Shown in pieces: positions 7,592-16,357 of a DNA stretch of 64,000 nt. The notes below the pieces were generated by a model that ran no database searches, was not told the origin of the DNA, and saw only the letters and a program-made list of their open reading frames with translations. A program made the position numbers and the translations under genes. The stretch is from Pseudomonas bubulae (GTDB lineage Bacteria > Pseudomonadota > Gammaproteobacteria > Pseudomonadales > Pseudomonadaceae), in contig NZ_CP146077.1 of assembly GCF_037023725.1 (NCBI RefSeq), positions 2,703,001 through 2,767,000 of the forward strand, given 5' to 3'. Position 1 is the first letter of the stretch. Every line of letters starts with the position of its first letter.

Positions 7592-10107
7592 CCTGCTGCC
7601 TCAACATTATTAGCCGATTCTGCCAACGTGTCGGGATGGCAACGCAGGTCGCCGATTTCCAGCACATTGTTCTGCCTGAGGGTTTTGTTGATGTCGATAC
7701 GGAATTGGCAGAGTAATGCTTCGTCCTTGCGCACTTCCAGAGTGGGAGTGCCGGCGTTCATCTCCATTGAGAAGAAACCGTCCACTTCACTGATGCCGCG
7801 GCTGGTGGTGTTGATGATGTGATAACCCTTGAGCGGGTTACCGTCCGCGTCAATCAAGCGGCCAAGAACGGTGACGGTATTCACCACGTTGATCTTGCGG
7901 TAGCCCACGCCGCCCTTGTTCAGGTGATAACGGGCGCGAGGTGGCTGGATCGCAGCGGCGGGCACGTGGTTGCCCTGAAAGTCGAAACTGACTGAGCTGC
8001 TCTCGTACGCGGTGAGGGGAATATAGTTGCGGCCGGGGCGCAGCATGGTGCTGCCACCGCTGAGGTCATCGGCACGCAAGGCAATGTTGGCGATATCGGA
8101 CTCGACGTCGACGATCATTCCGGCCCCGCGCCCGGAGGGCTCACTGCTCATGGCCACGGTCAAGCCGCTCAGGGCGATGGTGCTGTCCAAGTTAAGGCCA
8201 CCGCTCAGGTAGCCGTTATAAGACGAGCGTTGCACAAAGGTATCGGCGCTGAGGCTGTCGGTCAGGAAGGTGGCCCGGCCATTGACGCCCACTCCGTAGG
8301 TATCGGTACTTGCGGTGGCAGCCACGCTTTGCAGGACGTGGCCTTCGATATTTTTGCTGTAACTGAGGGAGGCATTGTTGTCACGCTCACCGTCCCGGCC
8401 GGTGCGTGACCCCAGGCTGGCTGACCAGCGTTCACCCGGGCCGCCGAGGGCCAGGCTGATGCTCAGGTCGACCCCGCGATTGCGCTTGTTGCCGGAACTG
8501 AGGCTGCCGGGTCGATCAAAGACCGACAAACGCCAGTTACCGTCGCTGCCAAACAGGTGCGTGGGTTGCGCCCAGCCCACGTCCAGGCCGTAGCCGCGGC
8601 TATAGCCATTGCTGTGGGAGAGGCGGGCACTCAAGGTGCTTTGCAGGCCGAAGCGATGGTTCAGGGACAGGGCGGTAGTGCTGGTCTGGCCCACATAGCT
8701 GGACTTTGTGCGCAGGCGCGTGCCGTCCGGCAGGGTTTCGTAGGTGTTACGGGTGTCGAGCCAGCTGCGGTTGTGGTTGAACACGACATTGCCGAGGCCG
8801 TAGTGGTACTGGCCGTTAAAGTCGACACCGGTGCCGTAGCTTTGAGTCTTGTAAAGATTGGCATAAAAGGTGAGATTGCTGGCCAGCGTCCAGTCAATGG
8901 CGGTGCCCCATTGCATCCTGTTTTTTACCTGGCGCGCAGACAGACCCAGGATGGCGCGCGGGTGCAGCAGGTAATTGAGCGAGGCGCCGGCGGTCATGTC
9001 GCCGGTGGCCTGGTCGTCCCAGTTGCTCAGCAGTTTGCTTTCGCGTCCGGCGAACAGGTTATAGCGCCATGGGTCGTCGTAGTTGCGCCAGTTGGACGGT
9101 TTATAGATCAGCTCCGAAGACGTGCTGCTAACTCGGCCGTCTTCGACCAGGCGAACCTCGACTTCGTAAATACCGCTGGGCAAGGGGCGGGTATCGAGGC
9201 TCTGCAAACCGGCGGCAACCAGCTGGGAATTGATCAACAGGCCGTTGCGGTAGATTTGTGCCGTTGCCGGACGACTGGCGGTGACATACACCGGGTATAC
9301 GCCGGGTTTGGCTTGATCGATGACCAGGCTGTCGGAACTGCCATACATGATGCCCACTGTGGTATCGGGGCTGGCGCCAAAAGTGCGAATTTGCCGGGTC
9401 AAACCTTCGGAGCCTGGAGTGAAATAGCCCAGGCGCAGAAATGTACCTTCCAGTTCACGCTGGGTGTGGGCTTCATAGACAGCATGTTTGAGCTGACTTT
9501 GGTCCGGACCATCCATGCGTGTGAGTTGCAGGTTGAGCGTTTGGCTCCAGTGGCCGATGCTGCCGCTGGCCTCCAGGCCATAACGACCGTCAACTTGCTC
9601 TCGCTGGCCGGCGGTGAGGTTTAGCTGATTGCGCACAATCAAACCGCCGCTGCCGCCGCTGGGCAGTTCGTGATAGCGGCTCTTCTGATAATCCTGTTCC
9701 GCCCTGGCGGTCAGCAACGAGACCATGGAGTTTTCCAGGTTGTAATGAACCGCCATTAACTGTTCGGGGCATTTGCCAGTGCAGGCTCCCAGTTGCACTC
9801 CTTGCTGGAGAAACTCCGACCAGGTGTCGCGCTCACTGGCCGGAATCTGGCTGGCGTTGAAGTCGGTGAACTCAAGGAGGGTCAGACGATCATCGCGGGT
9901 CAGTACGACCATGGCTTCACCCACCAGTTGCGAGTTGCGCTCGACCTGAACGGCCAGCGGTACATCGAAAAGGTGCTCTTCGAAGTCAGCCGGCAAGCCT
10001 TTGGCCTGGGCAAGCAAACTTCGGGGTGTACTGACTTCTGCGGCTGCCATTGATGCTGCAGGGAACAACAAGGCCAGCGTCACCGCGATGCGAGTCATCG
10101 GGAACAT
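7588..10107 (-). CDS. Outer-membrane usher, CooC/CblC/TcfC type
   Basis: An 839-residue protein with signal peptide (ALLFPAASMAAAEV). Size and order of parts match alpha-fimbrial ushers: an N-terminal domain, a long Tyr- and Ser-rich barrel region (for example GYSRGYGLDVGWAQ), a TcfC-like segment near residues 655-760 ending in RYHLNKGGVGYRKINV, and a C-terminal carboxypeptidase-regulatory-like fold (GRLIDADGNPLKGYHI). It forms the pore and platform for export of pilins and tips. It is preceded by the major pilin and a strong intergenic hairpin, and overlaps the tip gene by four bases. Confidence 0.9.
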   Translation of the reverse strand: MFPMTRIAVTLALLFPAASMAAAEVSTPRSLLAQAKGLPADFEEHLFDVPLAVQVERNSQLVGEAMVVLTRDDRLTLLEFTDFNASQIPASERDTWSEFLQQGVQLGACTGKCPEQLMAVHYNLENSMVSLLTARAEQDYQKSRYHELPSGGSGGLIVRNQLNLTAGQREQVDGRYGLEASGSIGHWSQTLNLQLTRMDGPDQSQLKHAVYEAHTQRELEGTFLRLGYFTPGSEGLTRQIRTFGASPDTTVGIMYGSSDSLVIDQAKPGVYPVYVTASRPATAQIYRNGLLINSQLVAAGLQSLDTRPLPSGIYEVEVRLVEDGRVSSTSSELIYKPSNWRNYDDPWRYNLFAGRESKLLSNWDDQATGDMTAGASLNYLLHPRAILGLSARQVKNRMQWGTAIDWTLASNLTFYANLYKTQSYGTGVDFNGQYHYGLGNVVFNHNRSWLDTRNTYETLPDGTRLRTKSSYVGQTSTTALSLNHRFGLQSTLSARLSHSNGYSRGYGLDVGWAQPTHLFGSDGNWRLSVFDRPGSLSSGNKRNRGVDLSISLALGGPGERWSASLGSRTGRDGERDNNASLSYSKNIEGHVLQSVAATASTDTYGVGVNGRATFLTDSLSADTFVQRSSYNGYLSGGLNLDSTIALSGLTVAMSSEPSGRGAGMIVDVESDIANIALRADDLSGGSTMLRPGRNYIPLTAYESSSVSFDFQGNHVPAAAIQPPRARYHLNKGGVGYRKINVVNTVTVLGRLIDADGNPLKGYHIINTTSRGISEVDGFFSMEMNAGTPTLEVRKDEALLCQFRIDINKTLRQNNVLEIGDLRCHPDTLAESANNVEAAG

Positions 10108-10147
10108 AAACGCAATACTCTAATAACGGACAGTCAATCCAGAAGAG

Positions 10148-10174
10148 GCGCCCGGTCGAAAACCGGCCGGGCGC
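10148..10174. terminator. Intercistronic hairpin between major pilin and usher
   Basis: GCGCCCGG at 10148-10155 pairs perfectly with CCGGGCGC at 10167-10174 around an 11-base loop. It lies in the 101-bp gap after the major pilin gene on the minus strand. There is no T-run, so partial termination or mRNA protection is more likely than full termination. Such hairpins usually let the pilin be made in excess over the usher. Confidence 0.6.
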
Positions 10175-10208
10175 GGGTATCGCCAGATGAATCAACGGTG
10201 TTGGCAGA

Positions 10209-10703
10209 TCAGGGGGTGGGTGGCGTGCTGTCGAACATCACGGTAAATGCGGTACTGAAATTGCCAGAGGCACCTGTTGGTATGGCGCCAGCAGATACCT
10301 CCAGCTCTGCAGTACCGCCTGCGGCGGAGGCGGGGGCGGTTGCCACCTCCAGGGCTGCAGCCGTAAGGGTCACACCGTTGAATTTGGTGGTCAGAGGGAT
10401 GTTGTGTGCGGTGTTACCGTTGAACAGCGCCCGTGGCCCGCCATCGATATACGCGCGCAATGCACCGCCTGTGCTCTTGTAGGTGAAGTTTTCACGAAGG
10501 CTGTTGATTTTGTTTTGGCCGATGTCATAGCCCATTACTTCAGCCTGACCGAAGGTCGGGCTAGAGGCTTGTGCATAGAAAGCAGTGCTTGGAACAGTGG
10601 CGCTGATATTAATCTGGGTACTTGTACTGTCGGCAGCCCATGCACTGGAAACACCGAACACCATTACTGCCGCAGCAACCAGAGCGGTTTTGTTTATTAA
10701 CAT
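10209..10703 (-). CDS. CS1-type fimbrial major pilin
   Basis: A 164-residue subunit beginning with signal peptide MLINKTALVAAAVMVFGVSSAWA. The mature protein starts near STQINISATVPST, has few charged residues and ends FTVMFDSTPPTP, as in CooA/CblA major subunits. AGG lies eight bases before the ATG. It is the first gene of the operon, followed by a hairpin, which fits high expression of the shaft protein. It lacks cysteine, as is usual for alpha-fimbrial major pilins and unlike most type 1 pilins. I see no sigma-70 promoter that I would defend; TATTAT occurs about 18 bp upstream of the start on the minus strand. Confidence 0.86.
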   Translation of the reverse strand: MLINKTALVAAAVMVFGVSSAWAADSTSTQINISATVPSTAFYAQASSPTFGQAEVMGYDIGQNKINSLRENFTYKSTGGALRAYIDGGPRALFNGNTAHNIPLTTKFNGVTLTAAALEVATAPASAAGGTAELEVSAGAIPTGASGNFSTAFTVMFDSTPPTP

Positions 10704-11307
10704 TTTGTTTACCTGTTGTATAATAGGTGTAAAGGAACATGCATTTGTGGAAACAGAGTGTTTTCCAATCGGCCGAGGATGATTAAGTTTGAATTCCGTC
10801 CAGATATCTGGCGTTTGTCATCAGGCTGGAATGGGCTTTCGACCCCCGGCTGGTCAAGCTGGATCAGAATATTAGAATTTCAGGATGGTTAAAGTAGCCA
10901 AGTGCGAACGTTTAAGTGGCTTTGGTCTTGCGATCTTGCGGCTTTCTTCCTTTGATAGTTGAGTGAATAATCCTGCTTGTATAAGTTCCTCCTGTAAGTG
11001 CAGGCTATGGCAGCAAGTTGTATTGTTTGAGCTTTGTTATTTTCTGCTGGGGCGGCTGATCTGTTTTTATAAGAGAGTGCTGTGTTGTTTGAGTGAAATA
11101 TCCAAGTAAAACGTAAGTTCATTAGTTCTTATGGCGTAGGGTGTGATTAATTAATGATGATTGATCGCTGCCGCGGGCATTTACTTGTGGCTATACGGGC
11201 GTGCGCCTGTGGCTCTGTGTCTTATGTTTAGTCTCAACGGACGATGATCCGCCTCGCGCGCCTTCCCATACTGCTCCCATGGTTTTTTTGCCAATCCAGG
11301 AGCACAT
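10704..11307. other. 604-bp A+T-rich intergenic region upstream of the fimbrial and EchA20-like genes
   Basis: This gap separates the divergent fimbrial operon and the beta-oxidation operon and is more A+T-rich (above all 10870-11160) than the genes to its right. It must hold both promoters. A 77-codon minus frame (10889-11122) starts ATG but has no clear ribosome-binding site and no recognisable features, so I do not call it. No IS ends, direct repeats or integrase remnants are seen. Confidence 0.6.
10748..10811. promoter_or_regulatory. Two dyads upstream of the fimbrial operon
   Basis: TGGAAAC (10748-10754) faces GTTTTCCA (10760-10767), an imperfect inverted repeat, and CCAGATATCTGG (10800-10811) is a perfect 12-bp palindrome. 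They lie about 45-110 bp before the major pilin start and are candidate operators. Confidence 0.35.
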
Positions 11308-12072
11308 GTGAACAGCGCAGCCCATACCGCATTTCAGACCAGTATCGACGCGGGCGTCGCTGAACTGGTGATCGACCGGCCACCGGTCAATGCCCTCGAC
11401 AGCCAGGAATGGCTCGATCTGGCACGTACTCTCGAAGCATTGGGGCAAGACCCGCAAGTGCGAGTCATCGTGATCCGCTCCGAGGGCCGTGGCTTCTGCG
11501 CCGGGGTCGATATCAAGGAGCTGGACGCCCACCCCGAACGTATCGTGACCGTCAATGCCGGCAACTACGCCACCTTCAAGGCCATTCACCGCAATCCGGT
11601 GCCGGTGATTGTTGCCGTGCATGGCTATGTGCTGGGTGGCGGGATCGGTATTACCGGCGCTGCCGATATTGTCGTTGCCTCCGATTGCGCCAGTTTTGCC
11701 TTACCCGAAGTGGATCGCGGCGCCATGGGCGGCGGGGCGCATTTGCAGCGTCTGTTCCCGGTGCAGAAAGTCCGTTATCTGTTTTTGACCGGCGACAAGA
11801 TCAGTGCCGTTGACGCCCAGCAATACGGCTTTATCGAGCGCGTGGTGCCCCGTGAGCAATTGCGTGAAACCGCGCTGCAAATTGCCCGCAAGATCGCCAG
11901 CAAAAGCCCGGACATGATCCGCATCGCCAAGGAAGCCCTGAACGGTATCGAAGACGGCAACCTGGAAGACAAATACCGCTGGGAACAGGGGTTCACGCTG
12001 CAGGCCTACAACAGCACGGACTCCGCCGAAACCCGCCGCGCATTCGTTGAAAAACGCGACGCCAACTTCTGA
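11308..12072 (+). CDS. Crotonase-family enoyl-CoA hydratase/hydrolase, EchA20-like
   Basis: A 254-residue crotonase. The GTG start at 11308 is forced because the ATG just before runs into TGA; AGGAG lies five bases upstream. Oxyanion-hole segments are GRGFCAGVDIKE and VLGGGIGITGAADIV. From memory it resembles M. tuberculosis EchA20 (Rv3550) along its length, including LPEVDRGAMGGGAHLQRL, the YRWEQGFTLQ stretch and the AKEAL segment. EchA20 opens the D ring of a steroid-derived CoA ester. If the similarity holds, this enzyme may be a ring-cleaving hydrolase and not a plain hydratase. It is the first gene of an eight-gene operon and ends ten bases before the next start. Confidence 0.85.
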   Translation: MNSAAHTAFQTSIDAGVAELVIDRPPVNALDSQEWLDLARTLEALGQDPQVRVIVIRSEGRGFCAGVDIKELDAHPERIVTVNAGNYATFKAIHRNPVPVIVAVHGYVLGGGIGITGAADIVVASDCASFALPEVDRGAMGGGAHLQRLFPVQKVRYLFLTGDKISAVDAQQYGFIERVVPREQLRETALQIARKIASKSPDMIRIAKEALNGIEDGNLEDKYRWEQGFTLQAYNSTDSAETRRAFVEKRDANF

Positions 12073-12082
12073 GGAGCTGACG

Positions 12083-13237
12083 ATGGATCTGACCTACTCC
12101 CCCAAACAAAAGGCTTTTCGCCAGGAGGTGCGCCAATGGCTGGCGGACAACCTGCCGACCACGCCGCTGGCCAGCTACGATACCCGCGAGGGCTTCGAGC
12201 AACACCGCCAGTGGGAAGCCAAATTATTCGAAAACCGTCTGTCGATGGTCATGTGGCCCACCGAGCTGGGCGGGCGCGGCTGCGACCTGATCGAGTGGCT
12301 GATTTTCGAAGAGGAATATTACGGCGCCGGCGGGCCGATGCGGGTCAATCAGAACGGCCAGCTGTTGCTCGGCCCGACGCTGATGGAGTTCGGCACCGAG
12401 GCGCAAAAACTGCGTTTCCTGCCGCGCATGGCCGCCAGTACCGACATGTGGGCCCAGGGCTGGTCCGAACCGAACGCAGGTTCCGACATGGCCGCTATCA
12501 CCAGCAAGGCCACCCGCGATGGCGACAGCTACGTGCTCAACGGCCAGAAAACCTGGTCCACACGAGCGATTTTTGCCGACTGGCTGTTCGGCCTGTTCCG
12601 TAGCGATCCGTCGTCCAGCCGCCATCACGGGCTGTCCTTCGTGATGGTGCCGCTCAATGCACCGGGGGTCACCGTACGCCCGATCAAGGCCCTGAACGGC
12701 AAGGATGCGTTTGCCGAAGTGTTCTTTGATGACGTGCGCATCCCGCTGGAAAACCGTATTGGCGATGAAGGCCAGGGCTGGCATGTGGCAATGGCCACTG
12801 CCGGCTTCGAGCGAGGTCTGCTGCTGCGTTCCCCGGCCCGTTTTCAATACACGGCGCGCAAATTGGTGGAGCTGTACCAGGCCAACCGCGCCAGCGCCGA
12901 TCGTGATCCGAGCCTTGGCGAGGCGGTGTGCAAGGCCTGGTCGGACGCCCAGGCTTACGCCCTGTCTGCGTACCACACCGTGGGCCGCCTGAGCCGCGGG
13001 GCACAGATTGGCGCCGAGTCGAGCACCAACAAAATATTCTGGTCGGAGCTGGATCTGCGCATGCACGAAACCGCCATGCGCATTCTCGGCGCCAGTGGCG
13101 AGCTGACCGGTCAATCGGAGGGCGGCTACAGCTGGCTGGACGGCTTTTTGTTCGCCCAGGCCGGGCCCATTTACGCCGGCACCAACGAGATCCAGCGCAA
13201 CATTATCGCCGAGCGCATGCTCGGCCTGCCGAAGTGA
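12083..13237 (+). CDS. Acyl-CoA dehydrogenase, NEIQRNIIAER-type subunit
   Basis: A 384-residue flavoprotein starting MDLTYSPKQKAFRQ. ATG at 12083 has GAGGAG seven bases upstream; the in-frame ATG at 12047 lies inside the upstream gene. The FAD motif WSEPNAGSDMAAI and the ending AGTNEIQRNIIAERMLGLP are present, while the RxQFG segment is missing. It is followed eight bases later by a second dehydrogenase having the opposite pattern, so the two probably form one heteromeric enzyme, as FadE pairs do in steroid catabolism. It resembles the product of 1201-2385 in design, which suggests two dehydrogenation steps in the same pathway. Confidence 0.88.
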   Translation: MDLTYSPKQKAFRQEVRQWLADNLPTTPLASYDTREGFEQHRQWEAKLFENRLSMVMWPTELGGRGCDLIEWLIFEEEYYGAGGPMRVNQNGQLLLGPTLMEFGTEAQKLRFLPRMAASTDMWAQGWSEPNAGSDMAAITSKATRDGDSYVLNGQKTWSTRAIFADWLFGLFRSDPSSSRHHGLSFVMVPLNAPGVTVRPIKALNGKDAFAEVFFDDVRIPLENRIGDEGQGWHVAMATAGFERGLLLRSPARFQYTARKLVELYQANRASADRDPSLGEAVCKAWSDAQAYALSAYHTVGRLSRGAQIGAESSTNKIFWSELDLRMHETAMRILGASGELTGQSEGGYSWLDGFLFAQAGPIYAGTNEIQRNIIAERMLGLPK

Positions 13238-13245
13238 GGCCGGGC

Positions 13246-14304
13246 ATGGACTTTACCTTTACCGAAGACCAGATCTCTTTTCGCGAGGCCATCAGCCGTT
13301 TTCTGATGACCGAAGCGGCCCCCGAAATGCTCCGTGAAATCTGGGAAACCGATGTCGGTCGCTCCCCGGATTTGCGCAACAAGATCGCCGAGCAGGGCCT
13401 GACCGCATTGTCGATCCCCGAGGCTTTCGGTGGCCTGGGCATGGACGATGTGGCCTGGGCCCTGATGACCCAGGAACTGGGTTACTACGCCATTCCTGAT
13501 TCCCTGGGTGATACCGCTTATGTGGCCAGTGCGCTGATCGCCGGGCTGGATGACGGCGTAGCCCGTCGCGGCGAATGGCTGGAACGCATTGCCGACGGCA
13601 GTTTGCGGGTGGCCATCGGGCACCCGGTCAATCCGCTGGTGGCCGATGCCGCCCACGCTGACTTGCTGCTGCTGGCCCATGGCGATGAAGTCCACGCCGT
13701 GCCGCGTAGCCAGGTGGATGTGCAAAATCACGCCAGTATCGATGCCTCTCGGCGCCTGGCGCAGGTCAGTTGGCAACCCGGCGCAGCCACCCTGGTGGCG
13801 CAGGGCGAACAGGGCCGCCAGCTGTGGGCGCAAACCCTTGATCGTGGCGCGCTGTCGGTAGCCGGGCAGTTGCTCGGGCTGGCTCAGCGCATGCTGGATT
13901 TATCGGTGGACTACGCCGCGCAGCGCAAACAATTCGGTAAGCCCATCGGCAGTTTTCAGGCAGTCAAGCATCATCTGGCCGACGTGGCTACTGCGCTGGA
14001 GTTCGCCAAACCGGTGCTGTACCGCGCCGCTTACGCGCTGGCACACAACGAACCGAATGCCGCCGTGTGGGTGTCCCAGGCGCGTCTGGCCAGTTGCGAA
14101 GCCAGCTGGCTGGCGGCCCGCCACGGCATCCAGGTGCATGGGGCGATGGGTTACACCTGGGAAGTCGACCTGCAAATGTTCATGAAGCGCGCCTGGGCAC
14201 TGGACAGTGCCTGGGGCGACCGTGCGCTGCACAAGGCCCGTGTGGCCGAATATGTATTGAGTGGCGCGGCGCCTCTGGGCTGCGGTCACACCTTCGAGGA
14301 TTGA
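13246..14304 (+). CDS. Acyl-CoA dehydrogenase, RxQFG-type subunit
   Basis: A 352-residue protein starting MDFTFTEDQISFREA; the ATG at 13246 is eight bases after the previous stop and in-frame codons upstream belong to the overlapping gene. It has QRKQFGKPIGSFQAVKHHLAD and VHGAMGYTWEVDLQMFMKRA, matching the FAD- and acyl-binding C-terminal domain. It lacks the NEIQRNIIAER terminus of its partner. It is short for an acyl-CoA dehydrogenase, as is common for the second chain of the heteromeric steroid-type enzymes. Its own activity alone is doubtful; with the product of 12083-13237 it should oxidise a ring- or side-chain acyl-CoA. Confidence 0.86.
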   Translation: MDFTFTEDQISFREAISRFLMTEAAPEMLREIWETDVGRSPDLRNKIAEQGLTALSIPEAFGGLGMDDVAWALMTQELGYYAIPDSLGDTAYVASALIAGLDDGVARRGEWLERIADGSLRVAIGHPVNPLVADAAHADLLLLAHGDEVHAVPRSQVDVQNHASIDASRRLAQVSWQPGAATLVAQGEQGRQLWAQTLDRGALSVAGQLLGLAQRMLDLSVDYAAQRKQFGKPIGSFQAVKHHLADVATALEFAKPVLYRAAYALAHNEPNAAVWVSQARLASCEASWLAARHGIQVHGAMGYTWEVDLQMFMKRAWALDSAWGDRALHKARVAEYVLSGAAPLGCGHTFED

Positions 14305-14307
14305 CCG

Positions 14308-15459
14308 ATGCCCCAAGCCTATATTGTTGATGCATTGCGCAGCCCCACCGGCAAGCGCAAGGGTGGCCTGGCCCATGTCCATGCCATCGACCTCGGCGCC
14401 CATGTGCTCAAGGCACTGGTGGAGCGCAACGCAATTCCGGCCGACGAATATGACGACGTGATTTTTGGGTGTGTCGACACCATCGGCTCCCAGGCCGGTG
14501 ATATCGCCCGCACCAGCTGGCTGGCCGCCGGTTTGCCGCTGAACGTGCCGGGCACCACCATCGATCGCCAGTGCGGTTCGTCACAACAGGCGCTGCACTT
14601 CGCCGCGCAGGCGGTGATGAGTGGCACCCAGGATGTGATTGCCGTGGGTGGTGTGCAAACCATGACCCAGATCCCTATTTCCTCGGCGATGCTGGCCGGG
14701 CAGCCACTGGGCTTTGCCGACCCGTTCTCCGGCAGCAAGGGCTGGCAAGCGCGCTTTGGCAAACAGCCGGTCAACCAGTTCTACGCCGCTCAGCGTATCG
14801 CCGACCACTGGAACATCAGCCGCCAGGACATGGAAGCCTATGCCCTGGAGAGCCATCGCCGGGCGCTGGAGGCCATGGCCGCGGGCCGTTTCGTCAACGA
14901 AATCGTGCCCTGTGAAGGGGTAAGGGACGACGAAACACCGCGCCAAACCAGCCTGGCCAAAATGGCCGAACTGGAGCCGGTGTTTGCCGAGTTTGCGTCG
15001 ATCACCGCTGCGGTATCCAGCCAGACCTGCGATGCCTCGGCCGCCTTGCTGGTGGTCTCCGAGGCGGCGCTCAAACGCTACAACCTCACGCCACGGGCGC
15101 GGATCCATCACCTGTCGGTGTTGGGCGACGACCCGATCTGGCACCTCAGGGCCCCGATTGCCGCCACCCGTGCCGCACTGAAAAAGGCTGGCATGGGCAT
15201 GCAGGACATTGACCTTGTTGAAATCAACGAAGCCTTCGCCTCGGTGGTGATGGCCTGGGCCAAGGAGCTGGATTTCGACCCGGCCAGGACCAACGCCAAC
15301 GGCGGTGCAATTGCTCTCGGCCATCCGTTGGGGGCAAGCGGTGCACGGTTGATGACCGGCCTGCTCAACCAGCTTGAGCACAGCGGTGGCCGCTACGGTT
15401 TGCAGACCATGTGCGAAGGCGGCGGTCAAGCCAACGTGACGATTATTGAACGCCTCTAG
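14308..15459 (+). CDS. Thiolase, FadA6-like
   Basis: A 383-residue acetyl-CoA acyltransferase that splits a 3-oxoacyl-CoA with CoA. The acyl-accepting Cys is C89 in TIDRQCGSSQQAL; the His loop is NGGAIALGHPLGASG and the second Cys lies in TMCEGGGQANVTIIERL. The stretches DVIFGCVDTIGSQAGDIAR and MTQIPISSAM agree with my memory of mycobacterial FadA6 (Rv3556c), a thiolase of steroid C/D-ring breakdown. It is three bases after the preceding gene. General fatty-acid or 3-oxoadipyl thiolase use cannot be ruled out, but the phrase-level match favours the ring pathway. Confidence 0.88.
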   Translation: MPQAYIVDALRSPTGKRKGGLAHVHAIDLGAHVLKALVERNAIPADEYDDVIFGCVDTIGSQAGDIARTSWLAAGLPLNVPGTTIDRQCGSSQQALHFAAQAVMSGTQDVIAVGGVQTMTQIPISSAMLAGQPLGFADPFSGSKGWQARFGKQPVNQFYAAQRIADHWNISRQDMEAYALESHRRALEAMAAGRFVNEIVPCEGVRDDETPRQTSLAKMAELEPVFAEFASITAAVSSQTCDASAALLVVSEAALKRYNLTPRARIHHLSVLGDDPIWHLRAPIAATRAALKKAGMGMQDIDLVEINEAFASVVMAWAKELDFDPARTNANGGAIALGHPLGASGARLMTGLLNQLEHSGGRYGLQTMCEGGGQANVTIIERL

Positions 15460-15469
15460 GAGCAACGAC

Positions 15470-16348
15470 ATGGCAATTTGTGCAGAACGTACCGTCATCA
15501 TTACCGGCGCGGGCGGCGGTTTGGGCCGCGCTTACGCGCTGGCGTTCGCCGGGCAGGGCGCCAATGTGGTGGTCAACGATATTCGTCGCGAAGCCGCCGA
15601 AGAGGTCGTGGCAGAAATCCTCCAGGCCGGTGGGCAGGCCATTGCCAATGCCGATGACATCACTGCCCTGGCCACGGCACAGCACATCGTCGACGCCGCC
15701 CTGGCCGCGTTTGGCGAAGTGCATGTGCTGGTCAACAACGCCGGAATCCTGCGTGACCGCATGTTTATCAGCCTCGCTGAAGAGGACTGGGATGCGGTCA
15801 TGCGTGTGCATCTCAAGGGGCATTTTTGCCTGGCCAATATCCTTGGCAAGCGCTGGCGCGACCTGGCCAAGGCCGGCCGGCCGGTGGCGGCACGGATCAT
15901 CAACACCAGTTCCGGCGCGGGCTTGCAGGGTTCGGTGGGGCAGTCCAACTACAGCGCAGCCAAAGGCGGGATTGCCGCGCTGACCCTGGTGCAGGCAGCC
16001 GAGCTGGGGCGCTACGGCGTGACGGCCAATGCCCTGGCGCCGGCGGCGCGGACCTCGATGACCGAAAGCGCGATGCCGGACATGGTGAAAAAACCTGAAG
16101 ACGGTGGCTTTGATTCATGGGCACCGGAAAACGTCGCGCCGCTGGTGGTATGGCTGGGCAGCGAACTGTCGGGGGATGTTACCGGGCAGATCATCGAAAG
16201 CCAGGGTGGGCGATTGTCCCTGGGCGATGGCTGGCGCACCGGGGTGACCCGCGACAAGGGCGCGCAATGGCAACCCGAAGAAGTGGGGGTTGCCCTGGGC
16301 CAGATTCTGGCCGAAGCGCCTGCACCGCAGCGGGTGTGGGGTAGCTGA
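15470..16348 (+). CDS. SDR 3-hydroxyacyl-CoA dehydrogenase, HSD17B4/ChsB1-like
   Basis: A 292-residue short-chain dehydrogenase. The ATG at 15470 has AGGAG eight bases upstream and is ten bases after the thiolase. Motifs: TGAGGGLGRAYAL for cofactor binding, NNAGILRDRMF, catalytic Ser in INTSSGAGLQG and YSAAKGG for Tyr and Lys. The N-terminal cofactor region plus NDIRR and the AARTSMT segment recall the dehydrogenase domain of multifunctional enzyme 2 and mycobacterial ChsB1. It likely oxidises the 3-hydroxyacyl-CoA made by the MaoC hydratase or the crotonase of this operon. It ends before a hairpin that may lower expression of the last three genes. Confidence 0.85.
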   Translation: MAICAERTVIITGAGGGLGRAYALAFAGQGANVVVNDIRREAAEEVVAEILQAGGQAIANADDITALATAQHIVDAALAAFGEVHVLVNNAGILRDRMFISLAEEDWDAVMRVHLKGHFCLANILGKRWRDLAKAGRPVAARIINTSSGAGLQGSVGQSNYSAAKGGIAALTLVQAAELGRYGVTANALAPAARTSMTESAMPDMVKKPEDGGFDSWAPENVAPLVVWLGSELSGDVTGQIIESQGGRLSLGDGWRTGVTRDKGAQWQPEEVGVALGQILAEAPAPQRVWGS

Positions 16349-16357
16349 TACCGCTGG

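Noticed and set aside
10889..11122. 77-codon minus-strand frame in the A+T-rich gap
   Set aside because: It has a start but no convincing ribosome-binding site, no signal or domain, and unusual residues; the gap is better read as a regulatory region.
10704..11307. Insertion-sequence ends or an att site at the fimbrial boundary
   Set aside because: I found no inverted ends, target-site repeats, integrase or tRNA gene there; insertion is inferred only from gene content and composition.
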